Origin: Streptomyces flavochromogenes
GTDB lineage: Bacteria; Actinomycetota; Actinomycetes; Streptomycetales; Streptomycetaceae
DNA: 64,000 bases
Direction of reading: 5' to 3'
Assembly (NCBI RefSeq): GCF_000717595.1
Contig: NZ_JNZO01000013.1
Location: forward strand, 62,001-126,000
Shown: positions 32,073 to 43,855 of the stretch, piece after piece
How the letters are laid out: every line of letters begins with the position of its first letter
Position numbering within the stretch: position 1 is the first letter of the stretch
Notes under the pieces: generated by a model
Databases searched by the model: none
What the model saw: the letters and a program-made list of their open reading frames with translations, nothing else
What the model was told of the DNA's origin: nothing
Translations under genes and position numbers: made by a program

Positions 32073-32585
32073 ATGAACACCAACCCCGCCCCGTCCGCGC
32101 GGGAACCGCAGCAGGCGGCCGAGTCCGCCCGGGAGCTCATCGAGCTGCTGGAGGTGCTGTGGGAGCGCGGCCGGGACATGGTGTCGGCGACACCGGTCTC
32201 GGCGAGTCAGTTGCGCGTGCTGTACAGCCTGGACCGCGAGGAGGGCATCAGCCTGCGCACCCTCGGCGACCTGCTCGGTTCCGCGCCGCCCTCGGTGAGC
32301 CGCATGTGCGACCGGCTGGAGGCGCTGGGCTTCGTCCAGCGTCTGCCCAGCGCCGTGAGCCGGAGGCAGCTGGAGCTGCATCTGACCGTGCACGGCAAGG
32401 CGTACCTGCGGGAGCTTCGGGCCCAGCGGGAGAAAGCCCTGCTCGCGGTCATCGCGGACATGTCACCGACGAGCCGCAAGGCTCTGCTGCGGGGGCTGAC
32501 GGGGTTCCACGAGGCCCTGGAGCAGAACGGGCCGGCCTCCGCGTCACGCCCTCGCACGCCGCTGAAGGACGTCAGCTCGGCCTGA
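32073..32585 (+). CDS. MarR family transcriptional regulator
   Basis: 170 residues from ATG 32073. Winged helix: SQLRVLYSLDREEGISLRTL, then GSAPPSVSRMCDRLEALGFV, a beta wing (PSAVSRRQLELHLT), and a C-terminal dimerisation helix. MarR dimers usually repress divergent genes and leave DNA on binding a small ligand. The divergent neighbour is the PP2C-like gene starting at 31977, only 95 bases away, so this regulator could tune the partner-switching pathway. The signal is unknown. Confidence 0.9.
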   Translation: MNTNPAPSAREPQQAAESARELIELLEVLWERGRDMVSATPVSASQLRVLYSLDREEGISLRTLGDLLGSAPPSVSRMCDRLEALGFVQRLPSAVSRRQLELHLTVHGKAYLRELRAQREKALLAVIADMSPTSRKALLRGLTGFHEALEQNGPASASRPRTPLKDVSSA

Positions 32586-32703
32586 TCTCCGCGCGGCGCC
32601 GGCTCCGGCCGGGCGCACACCCCATGTCCCCATCGCCACCCCTGGTCGTCCCATGATGTGTCCTACCGGGCACACGCCTGGCATTGCCCCAAGGATACAG
32701 TTG

Positions 32704-33879
32704 TCACACGGCAACTGTTGACGCGGCGCCGCACCAGTCGAGACAGACGACGAGGGCGTCGTCCTCCAACAAGCCGCCGCCGTGGTGGGCGGTCAACTCC
32801 CGGAGCATCGCCTGCGGGACGTGCGTGGGCGGCAGCAGACGCGTCCCTCTGAGTGCGCGGGCCAGCGCCCGGTCGCCGTAACTCTCCCCGGCCGGCGAGA
32901 CGGCGGCGTACACGCCGTCGCTGCCGAACAGCAGGCGGTCCCCCGGCTGCACCGTGAACCGCTCGGGGACGTAGACGGTGTCCTCGAACATGCCGAGGGG
33001 CAACTGCGCCTCGAAGTCGATGGACTCGACCGAATGGCCCCGGAGCCGCCAGACCCGGGGCGAACCGGCGTCCACGGCCTCCACCTCGCCCGTGGTCAGG
33101 TCGAAACTCAGGAGGAGCACCGACACGAAGGCGCCTCCCCGGTACTGTGCGTACACGGCCTGATCGGCCAGCGCAGCCTGGTCCACGAGGGCGAGACCGG
33201 CCCGCCGGGCGTTGCGGAGCGCGTTGATCGCGAGGTTCGTCAGCAGGGCGGCCTCGATGCCCTCTCCCATGCCGTTGGTGACGGTGAGGGTCAGACGGCC
33301 GTCGGAGACCGACCAGTCGTAGTTGTCGCCGAAGATCGCGTAGGCGGGTTCGAGATGAGCGGCGAGGGCGAACTCGGGGCGGGCGCACGAACGGCCGGGC
33401 AGGAGCTGCCACTGCATCTCCGCCGCGAGCGTGAGCCGCGTCGCCCGCCGCGCCAGGACGTACAGGTCCGTGTCACGCTCGGCCACCAGGATCTCATGGC
33501 CGAGGGCATCGCAGACCTGGGCGAGTCCGGGGAACAGGGGGCGGGGGTCGGTTCCCGGAGGCAGTTCGGCGGTGAGGACGCCCAGCCGGTCACCGCGGAC
33601 GGTGACGGGCAGGTGGAGCAGGACCGACGCCGGCCCCTGGACGGCATACGGCTCCTGGGAATCGAAAGCGCGTCCCTGGGGACTGTCGTGGATCGGCACC
33701 GACAGATCCGCCCCGGGGGTGCGCTCGACGAGCTGGAGCGTCCGCAAGCCGTAGTCGGCCAGGCGGAGTTCCACCCGCAGGGCGTCGCAGCGCTCCCGGA
33801 GGGCGTCCTCGACGACGCTCACCAACCGGTGCGGAGCTGCCCGGCGGAGCGCCTGCTCGACGTCGGCGATCTCGTACAC
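32704..33879 (-). CDS. PP2C-like protein, paralogue with substituted metal ligand
   Basis: 391 residues. Same layout and about the same length as the 30763-31977 protein (shared QGRAF or TGRVF, LPVTVRGDR, LPLGMFEDTVY). Here GDNYDWS and LFGSDGVYAA are kept but the central GD(V/A)xGHG motif reads TNGMGEG, replacing a metal Asp by Asn. The two paralogues therefore lack different ligands. Upstream lie a STAS gene and the ANTAR-PP2C gene on the same strand. A 7-bp inverted repeat (ACAGTTG/CAACTGT, 32697-32718) covers the stop codon. Confidence 0.82.
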   Translation of the reverse strand: MYEIADVEQALRRAAPHRLVSVVEDALRERCDALRVELRLADYGLRTLQLVERTPGADLSVPIHDSPQGRAFDSQEPYAVQGPASVLLHLPVTVRGDRLGVLTAELPPGTDPRPLFPGLAQVCDALGHEILVAERDTDLYVLARRATRLTLAAEMQWQLLPGRSCARPEFALAAHLEPAYAIFGDNYDWSVSDGRLTLTVTNGMGEGIEAALLTNLAINALRNARRAGLALVDQAALADQAVYAQYRGGAFVSVLLLSFDLTTGEVEAVDAGSPRVWRLRGHSVESIDFEAQLPLGMFEDTVYVPERFTVQPGDRLLFGSDGVYAAVSPAGESYGDRALARALRGTRLLPPTHVPQAMLRELTAHHGGGLLEDDALVVCLDWCGAASTVAV

Positions 33880-33941
33880 GGTCTCCCTCTTCCTTCCTCC
33901 CTGGACCCGGTTCCCGCGCCCGGGAACCGAACCCCCTTCCG

Positions 33942-34310
33942 CTATCTCCCGCCGTCGGCCGCGGCCAACGCCTCCGCCACGCGGTCGTGCGGCGGGATCG
34001 TCGTCGTCACCCCGGTGATCTCCAGGATGCGTCGCACCGCCGAGTTCGGCGCGGCGAGATACAGGTCTCCACCGGCCTCCCGGGCCCTGTGGAGCGACCT
34101 GATCAGAACGTTCAGGCCGGACGAGTCCATGAAGTCGAGCGCGGACAGGTCGAGGACCAGATGGTGCCGACCCTGGCTGAGCTGTTCCGCCAGGTGGCCG
34201 TCGAGCCGGCCGGCTGTCTCCATGTCCAACTCACCCCCCACGGACAGCACAGCTGTGCGGGCGTCGCGGATCTCGACGTCGACATCCAGGTTCGATTCTC
34301 GCTCGGGCAT
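33942..34310 (-). CDS. STAS-domain anti-sigma factor antagonist
   Basis: 122 residues from ATG 34310 (GGAAAGCAGGG upstream). RsbV/SpoIIAA-like: VLSVGGELDMETAGRLDGHL, LVLDLSALDFMDSSGLNVLI (the Ser in DSSG is the phospho-acceptor) and ITGVTTTIPPHDRVAEAL. When dephosphorylated it would trap an RsbW-like protein and free the sigma factor. It lies 50 bases after the ANTAR-PP2C phosphatase, its likely activator, and 62 bases before the paralogous PP2C-like gene. Confidence 0.92.
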   Translation of the reverse strand: MPERESNLDVDVEIRDARTAVLSVGGELDMETAGRLDGHLAEQLSQGRHHLVLDLSALDFMDSSGLNVLIRSLHRAREAGGDLYLAAPNSAVRRILEITGVTTTIPPHDRVAEALAAADGGR

Positions 34311-34360
34311 GTTCCCTGCTTTCCAGGTGGGGGGAAGGTCGTCGGACGGACGGTCGGCGA

Positions 34361-36832
34361 TCAGAACACCTGGACACCGACCACGCACGTGTCGTCGTCG
34401 GTGTCCGACTTGCTGCGCGCCAGCATCTGGTCAAGCCGCTGTTCGAGGCTGTCGGACGGCAGCTGGGCGACGGCGAGCAGCTGGGCTACGGAGTCCTGGA
34501 CGGGGGTGTCCCGCCGTTCGACGAGACCGTCGGTGTACATCAGCACGATGTCGTCGGGTTCGAGCCGGAGCTCCGCCTCCTCGTACTCGGCTTCGGCGAG
34601 CGCCCCCAGCAGCAGTCCCCGCAGGAGCGGCATGTCGGCCGCCTCGTTGCCCCGGACCAGCACCGGCGGTAGATGACCCGCCCGGGCCCATCGCAACGTG
34701 CGGGTCCCGGGGTCGAAGATCCCGCAGACGGCGGTGGCCGTGACGTGGGCGGTGAGGTGGTGGGCGACGCTGTTGAGCCAGGACAGAAGCTGACCCGGCC
34801 CGGCGCCCGTGACGGCGAGACCCCGGAGGGCGTTGCGGAGGACCACCATCCCGGTGGCGGCCTCCACTCCGTGGCCCGCGACGTCCCCGACGCACAGGAG
34901 CACCTTCTTGGACGGCAGCACGACGGCGTCGTACCAGTCGCCGCCGACCAGGGACTCGGTCTCGGCCGGGCGGTAGCGCACGGCGACGTCGAGGGCCGGC
35001 GCGTCGAGCGGCGGTTTGACCGGCGGCATGATGGCGTGCTGGAGCTGGAGGGTGAGCCTGTTGCGTTCCTCGGCCGCCTCCTCCGTGGCGGCCAGCTGGT
35101 CACGGGTGGCCGTGAGGGCGACCTCGGTCCAGTGCTGCGACGAGATGTCCTGGTAGGCGCCCCGGACGGTCTCGAGGTCGCCGTCGACTCCCAGGGCTGG
35201 TTCGGCGGTCACCCGGATGTGACGCGTGACCCCGTCGCGCCGCAGCATGCGGAAGGCCGCGGAGCCCACCTGCCTCTGGTGCAGCACCGTCTGGAGGAAG
35301 TGCCGGATGGTGCCGTGGTCGTCGGGGTGCGCATGGCCGGCCAGGTCGCGCAGGGAGACCGGCGCCTCCGTCGGCCGCCGGCCGAAGAGCTCGAAGAGCT
35401 GGCCGTGCCAGGTGATCTCTCCGGTGAGGGCGTCCTCCTCGAAGGCGCCCACCCGGCCGAGACGCTGGGCGTGCTGCAACAGGCTGGCCACGCGCGCCGA
35501 TTCGTCCTCGACGCGCCAGATGAGGAGGACGCTCCCTCCGTGCCGGCTGATGCTGATGTCGGCGAGCGAGGTGAGCGGCACCTGGTCCACCAGGGCGGTG
35601 AGCCGGGTGCGGCGGGCACGGAAGGGCTCACCCGTGGCATAGACCCGCTCGATCCGTTCGAAGAGTTCGCTCTCGCCGGCCGTCGCGGGGTACGCCTCCA
35701 GGAGCAGCGCCCCGTCGACGGCGCCGCGGGGCCGGCCCGCCGGGTCCTGGAAGTGCGCGTTGGCGTGCCGGATACGGAAGTCGGCGAGCCTCCCCGCCTC
35801 GTCCAGGTGGGGGGTCAGGACGAGGGCCGGGTCGTAGAGCCCGTCGGACAGTTCGGCCAGCTCCGGTGATCCGTCACCGACGGGGACGAGGGAGTGCGCC
35901 GGGGCCGCCTGCTCGGGCAGCGCCTCCAGGGTGTGGGCACAGAGTTCCGCGAGGGCCTCGATCTGGCGTTCCACGGCCTGCGGCTGGGGGTCCAGAGGGC
36001 GGGCCCAGCAGATCTCCAGGACGCCGTGGATGCGGCCGCCGGTCCCGGCGGGGACGACGACCCGCCCGCCGTCGGGGTGGCGCGCCCGTCCGATCGAGGG
36101 GATGCCCGCGGCGGCCAGGGAGGGGTACCAGACGGTGCGACGGCCGGTCAGCGCCTCTCGGGCAGCGGTGGTCACCCCCGGCGGTACGTAGTGCCAGCGG
36201 GCCGCCTCGTCGGCTCCGAACCCGGCGTGGCCGCGCAGGCTGAGCGACGCGTCCTGGCCGGTGGTCCAGATCGCCACGGCGACGGCGCCCAGGGGTTCGA
36301 GGGCATGCGCCAGCAGCGAATCGGCGACGGCCTGGGTGTCGCCGGCGCCGAGCGCGGCGCTCTCCGCCGTACGCAGACGCACGGCGACCGAGTCGGCGGG
36401 CCCGGCGGTGCCGGACTCGCCTATGGTCGTTCTCACGAACTCGCCCGCGACCTCGGCGACCCGGTCGCGGGCCGCCTGGTTGATGATCTCCGCGGCCAGC
36501 TCCAATCGGGAGAGCCCGGCCCTGTCGGCGAGCTCGGCGAGCTGCCGCGCCGCCTGGGCGGGGCCGCAGCCCAGGCGCTCGACGAGGACTCCCTTGGCGA
36601 GTTCGATCAGGGCGCGCCCCTCGGCCGCCGCATGCGCGGCGCGCACCTCGCCGCGCAGCCGCTCCACCGTGGCGGCGAGCCGGCCATCGGCGCAGTCGTC
36701 CCGCGTCGGGGGGCGTTCACTGTCGGCGGGCGGGAGACCCGTGACGCCGGCGGGCGTCTCGGGTGTCGGAAGAACACCGTCCCGAGGAAGCCCGGCGGGC
36801 GGGTCTCCGTCCCGGAAGCGGGGGCCACTCAC
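34361..36832 (-). CDS. ANTAR-GAF-PAS-PP2C phosphatase
   Basis: 823 residues from GTG 36832, where CAGGAGTCGCC gives a good ribosome site. In order: ANTAR domain (about 51-118, LIELAKGVLVERLGCGPAQA), GAF (about 150-295), PAS-like (about 325-430), PAS (about 457-567), short coiled coil, PP2C (about 615-820). Metal motifs are complete: VGGDWYD, VGDVAGHG, RAGHLPPVL and MYTDGLVERR. ANTAR usually binds RNA hairpins for antitermination, so an RNA-linked stress phosphatase is possible. It lies immediately upstream of the STAS gene. Confidence 0.9.
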   Translation of the reverse strand: MSGPRFRDGDPPAGLPRDGVLPTPETPAGVTGLPPADSERPPTRDDCADGRLAATVERLRGEVRAAHAAAEGRALIELAKGVLVERLGCGPAQAARQLAELADRAGLSRLELAAEIINQAARDRVAEVAGEFVRTTIGESGTAGPADSVAVRLRTAESAALGAGDTQAVADSLLAHALEPLGAVAVAIWTTGQDASLSLRGHAGFGADEAARWHYVPPGVTTAAREALTGRRTVWYPSLAAAGIPSIGRARHPDGGRVVVPAGTGGRIHGVLEICWARPLDPQPQAVERQIEALAELCAHTLEALPEQAAPAHSLVPVGDGSPELAELSDGLYDPALVLTPHLDEAGRLADFRIRHANAHFQDPAGRPRGAVDGALLLEAYPATAGESELFERIERVYATGEPFRARRTRLTALVDQVPLTSLADISISRHGGSVLLIWRVEDESARVASLLQHAQRLGRVGAFEEDALTGEITWHGQLFELFGRRPTEAPVSLRDLAGHAHPDDHGTIRHFLQTVLHQRQVGSAAFRMLRRDGVTRHIRVTAEPALGVDGDLETVRGAYQDISSQHWTEVALTATRDQLAATEEAAEERNRLTLQLQHAIMPPVKPPLDAPALDVAVRYRPAETESLVGGDWYDAVVLPSKKVLLCVGDVAGHGVEAATGMVVLRNALRGLAVTGAGPGQLLSWLNSVAHHLTAHVTATAVCGIFDPGTRTLRWARAGHLPPVLVRGNEAADMPLLRGLLLGALAEAEYEEAELRLEPDDIVLMYTDGLVERRDTPVQDSVAQLLAVAQLPSDSLEQRLDQMLARSKSDTDDDTCVVGVQVF

Positions 36833-36955
36833 GGCGACTCCTGGGTCAGGGCGGCCTCGCGGCCGCCGCACGGACGGGGACATGGTGCGCCGGAACGGCG
36901 CGGGGTTCGCCTCGGTGCGCCGGACGGCCCTACGGCGACGGCGACGGTCAGAGGA

Positions 36956-40975
<4,020 letters not shown>

Positions 40976-41317
40976 GCCCCATCCTCGTTCGCCAACAAGA
41001 TTCCGCTTACGGACCGTTCGACCCCGGTCACCAGGCCGGACGCCCGCTCCCCCAGGACGAGTCCGGCCACGATCGTTGCCGCACGGCAATGATGACGACA
41101 CTACCCCTCCGTGATCGACAAGAGGAGGGCGGTGACGCGTCAGACGGCCGGAACAAGCCGTCGGCCCGGGTTCCACGGGCCACAGGATGGCGTTCCGAGG
41201 GCGATGCGGCGCTGACCGTCCGAGCACGCGGACGAGCCCGGCACGCTCCGTTCGGAGCGTGCCGGGCTCGTTCATGGCGGGGGTGGATCCATCCCGCCGG
41301 TGGACTACGGAGACCGC
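40976..41317. other. Gap upstream of the hybrid kinase
   Basis: 342 bases. Apart from the terminator at 41232-41271 and the kinase promoter region, no gene or further strong motif was found. Confidence 0.5.
41232..41271 (-). terminator. 18-bp stem terminator
   Basis: ACGAGCCCGGCACGCTCC (41232-41249) pairs perfectly with 41254-41271 around GTTC. It lies downstream of the small hydrophobic protein gene (stop at 41318). Confidence 0.88.
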
Positions 41318-41479
41318 CTACCAGCGGTACCAGCGGCCCGTGCCGCCCTTCGGTCGGGCCACGAAGCCCAGCAGCCACAGGACGAGAACGATCACGGCGA
41401 TCCACCAGAGCGCCTTGATCGCGAAGCCGGCGCCGAAGAGCAGCAGGATGAGCAGGAGAACAAGTATCAGGGGGAGCAT
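41318..41479 (-). CDS. Small hydrophobic membrane protein
   Basis: 53 residues from ATG 41479, with GGAGGT eight bases upstream (an ATG at 41485 is too near that site). Nearly the entire chain is hydrophobic: LPLILVLLLILLLFGAGFAI then LWWIAVIVLVLWLLGFVARP, two membrane helices with a short basic GGTGRWYRW end. Similar short proteins of Lmo0937 type are widespread and often stress-induced. Too short for common ORF cut-offs, but well supported. Confidence 0.8.
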   Translation of the reverse strand: MLPLILVLLLILLLFGAGFAIKALWWIAVIVLVLWLLGFVARPKGGTGRWYRW

Positions 41480-41572
41480 GTGCATCTACCTCCGAAGGAC
41501 GGTGGTGAAAGAGACGGATGGACGGGGTACGGGGTGGACGCGCCGCCGGGAAGGGCCGGGGGCCTCTCTTCC

Positions 41573-41950
41573 TCAGAAGCGGCGTTCGAAGAACAGGGCC
41601 ACCGGTCCGAGGCGGCGTCGCCCTGCCCGCCGGCCCATCGCGTACGCGAGGGTGAGTGCGGCCGCCGCGCCGGCGACGGCACCCGCCGTCGCCGCCTTGT
41701 GCGCACGACCTTCGGTCCAGAGCGTGTTCCCGGCGCCGCGGACCGCCTGCGCGGCCGTACGGCCCTTCTCGGGGAAGAGGTCGGGGAGGGCACGCAGCTC
41801 TCCCGTGCCCGCGTGGACCTCCGACGTTGCGGGGCCGTACGCCTCCGCCGTGTCGGGTCCGTACGTCTCCGCCATGGCCGGATAGTCCGGCACCGCGTAC
41901 GGCCCGGTCCAGGGGAACGGGTTCTGTCCACTCTTCTCCGAAGCACTCAT
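41573..41950 (-). CDS. Unknown small protein with one membrane segment
   Basis: 125 residues from ATG 41950. The N-terminal half is Pro/Tyr/Gly-rich (GPYAVPDYPAMAETYGP) and probably disordered. Near the C-terminus a helix AATAGAVAGAAAALTLAYAM is flanked by basic residues (MGRRAGRRRL), so it is likely a single-pass or membrane-associated protein. No family was recognised. It lies in a group of small envelope/stress genes on the minus strand. Confidence 0.65.
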   Translation of the reverse strand: MSASEKSGQNPFPWTGPYAVPDYPAMAETYGPDTAEAYGPATSEVHAGTGELRALPDLFPEKGRTAAQAVRGAGNTLWTEGRAHKAATAGAVAGAAAALTLAYAMGRRAGRRRLGPVALFFERRF

Positions 41951-42057
41951 GAGGGCCGTCTCACCGGAGTCGCCTGCAGTAAACCTGGTGCGTCGTACGC
42001 GCGGCACCTCGTGTCCCCCGTGGTGTCGCGCGACAGACCCCGCACCACGACGGACGT

Positions 42058-42103
42058 ACGACGGCGTGGGCCGGACAGAGACTCGTCCGGCCCACGCCGT
42101 CGT
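42058..42103 (-). terminator. 19-bp stem terminator after PRC-barrel gene
   Basis: The arm at 42058-42076 (ACGACGGCGTGGGCCGGAC) pairs with 42085-42103 around AGAGACTC. It is 32 bases downstream of the PRC-barrel stop. Confidence 0.88.
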
Positions 42104-42134
42104 GTGACCTGGGGGAAACCCCGGCCAGGGCTTG

Positions 42135-42509
42135 TCAGATGGCCCCGGTGCCGCCCGAGAAGGGGCCGCCGGTGCGGTAGTGTTGGCTGATCTCCTCGCG
42201 GTACTGCTGGTCTGCGAGGTGCTTGTCGGAGACGAACTCGGGAGCGTCCTTCACCTGTTGCTCGGTCAGGGCGAGGTGGATCGTGTAGTTCTCAAGATCG
42301 ACGCGCGTCACGGCGCTCGCCGGGATCAGCACCTCCTTCCCGAAGATCCAGGCTCCCGTGTCCACGACCAGATAGGCGTCGTCCACCTCGTCGGAGTGCT
42401 TGTCCACCTTGCCGATGTGTCCGTCGGCCGCCTCGACCCGCCATCCGGTGAGGTCGATGCCCGCCAGGTGGCCGGACTCCGTGCTGTAGGACCAGATGTG
42501 ATCGGTCAT
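42135..42509 (-). CDS. PRC-barrel domain protein
   Basis: 124 residues from ATG 42509 (GAGGAGTGACAGTG upstream). A PRC-barrel fold at about 12-80: GIDLTGWRVEAADGHIGKV, AYLVVDTGAWIFGKEVLIPA. PRC-barrels occur in RimM and photosynthetic reaction centres; stand-alone versions in actinomycetes are often stress-induced and uncharacterised. It is homologous to the 43065-43424 protein, which is on the opposite strand. The first bases upstream contain a perfect tandem repeat. Confidence 0.88.
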   Translation of the reverse strand: MTDHIWSYSTESGHLAGIDLTGWRVEAADGHIGKVDKHSDEVDDAYLVVDTGAWIFGKEVLIPASAVTRVDLENYTIHLALTEQQVKDAPEFVSDKHLADQQYREEISQHYRTGGPFSGGTGAI

Positions 42510-42522
42510 CACTGTCACTCCT

Positions 42523-42566
42523 CTGTCGTTGTGCGTCGTCACGTCTGTCGTTGTGCGTCGTCACGT
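42523..42566. repeat. Perfect tandem duplication of 22 bp
   Basis: The unit CTGTCGTTGTGCGTCGTCAC followed by GT occurs at 42523-42544 and again, unchanged, at 42545-42566. It begins 14 bases upstream of the PRC-barrel start codon, in its leader or promoter. Confidence 0.9.
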
Positions 42567-42591
42567 CACGGCACCGAACGCGCGGGCCTCC

Positions 42592-42816
42592 TCAGAGCAG
42601 GTCACGCCGGTCGTCGTCGGTGACCGTGGGCGCGACGGGCGGGACCACCATCCGGCGGCGGCGAAGGACGCTCGTGTACACGGCGGTTCCGAGGAATCCG
42701 ACCGCCATGAGAATCAGGCCGACCAGATCGAGGTCGACCGCTTCGAGCTCCCAGTCGGACGCGAAGGTGAGAATGGCGCCGACTGCGATCATGATGATGA
42801 ACAGTCCCAGGCCCAT
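42592..42816 (-). CDS. DUF6458-like small membrane protein
   Basis: 74 residues from ATG 42816 with GGAGGAGCAACC upstream. Two hydrophobic helices (GLGLFIIMIAVGAILTFA and LVGLILMAVGFLGTAVYT) are separated by an acidic turn, followed by a basic/acidic tail. The pattern fits DUF6458. Function unknown; the neighbouring genes encode PRC-barrel proteins. Confidence 0.8.
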   Translation of the reverse strand: MGLGLFIIMIAVGAILTFASDWELEAVDLDLVGLILMAVGFLGTAVYTSVLRRRRMVVPPVAPTVTDDDRRDLL

Positions 42817-43064
42817 GGTTGCTCCTCCCATACGGGTTGGACAGCGTCCGCGTACCCGGCCCTCCGGGGATCATTCCGCCGTCCCCAGGCCCGGTCGGGC
42901 CCGATCCCCTGTCCCGGCATCAGGAAACAGGCGGGCAGGCCGGATCGCCCTGGAGAACTTCGCGATCGGGCGGATCCGTTGGTGTGGGACGGCGACGGCG
43001 GGCAACACGGAGTGGCAGAGCACGAAGCCCGGTGGCACTCACCCTCGACGGAAGGAAGGCATCC

Positions 43065-43424
43065 ATGGCGCACGACATCTGGACCTACGGAGAGACCGCG
43101 GCCCATGCGGCGCATCTCGACCTGACCGGGTACAGGGTCGAGGCCACGGACGGGTTCGCGGGCACGGTCGACACCCACGAGCCCACGGCCGGCCGGGCCC
43201 ATGTCGTGGTGGACACGGCTCCCTGGATCCCCGGCAGACGCGTCATCGTTCCGGCGGGCGTCGTGACCGCGGTCGACTCCGGCACGGAGAGGCTCCACAT
43301 CGGCTGTTCCAAGCAGCGGATCGAGAAGGCCCCGCCGTTCGAACCCGGCCCCGACCACGACCGGGACGACGAGCGGCCGCACCGGATGGGGCTCGTCGAC
43401 TACTACCTCGCGTTCTTCCGATAG
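43065..43424 (+). CDS. PRC-barrel domain protein
   Basis: 119 residues from ATG 43065 (GGAAGGAAGGC upstream). Homologous to the 42135-42509 protein: HLDLTGYRVEATDGFAGTV, AHVVVDTAPWIPGRRVIVPA, and a C-terminal DYYLAFFR. Residues about 88-105 are a charged insertion with several His and Asp. The small gene at 43472 follows by 47 bases. Role unknown, likely envelope or stress. Confidence 0.88.
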   Translation: MAHDIWTYGETAAHAAHLDLTGYRVEATDGFAGTVDTHEPTAGRAHVVVDTAPWIPGRRVIVPAGVVTAVDSGTERLHIGCSKQRIEKAPPFEPGPDHDRDDERPHRMGLVDYYLAFFR

Positions 43425-43471
43425 GCGATCCCCCGCAAGACCTCCCGCCCTGGCGATCCAAGGAGATTCCC

Positions 43472-43618
43472 ATGACCGCACTGCTGACCCGTATCAAGCG
43501 ATTCGCCCACAGCCCCCAGGGCCGTAGCGCGGCGGCGTCCGTCCGCCGGGCCGCCGCCGACCCCCGCAGGCGCACCCAGGTGCAGCGCCTCCTCTCCAAG
43601 CTGCGCGGCCACCGCTGA
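43472..43618 (+). CDS. Small basic protein, unknown
   Basis: 48 residues from ATG 43472 with AAGGAGATTCCC upstream. Sequence is Arg/Ala-rich (LLTRIKRFAHSPQGRSAAAS), predicted to be helical and basic. It lies between a PRC-barrel gene and a terminator on the same strand, and the strong ribosome site supports translation. No family recognised. Confidence 0.6.
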   Translation: MTALLTRIKRFAHSPQGRSAAASVRRAAADPRRRTQVQRLLSKLRGHR

Positions 43619-43651
43619 CGGCTGCCGACCCGGCCCTGCAGGCCGGTGGAA

Positions 43652-43685
43652 CGACGCCCCGCGCGACGTACGGCGCGGGGCGTCG
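43652..43685 (+). terminator. 13-bp stem terminator
   Basis: CGACGCCCCGCGC (43652-43664) pairs with GCGCGGGGCGTCG (43673-43685) around GACGTACG, 33 bases after the small basic protein stop. Confidence 0.82.
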
Positions 43686-43855
43686 CCGCGCCCGCCGACA
43701 CCCCGGACGAGGCACGCGCATGAGCGCTGTTCCGTGGGCCGGCCTCGTGGAAGCGCCCCGGTCGCGCGCGGCGCCCGCCGCGGTCGGTCCTGTTCCGGCG
43801 CATGATGAGCAGGTCACCGGGGTCGGCCCGGTGACCGGCGGCGAAAGGCAGGCTG

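Noticed and set aside
32697..32718. Inverted repeat ACAGTTG/CAACTGT as a MarR operator
   Set aside because: It overlaps the stop of the PP2C-like gene and has an eight-base loop; with 7-bp arms it is more likely a weak hairpin than a binding site.
30763..33879. Recent tandem duplication of the two PP2C-like genes as an assembly artefact
   Set aside because: They are clearly diverged in sequence and separated by a divergent MarR gene, so they are true paralogues.
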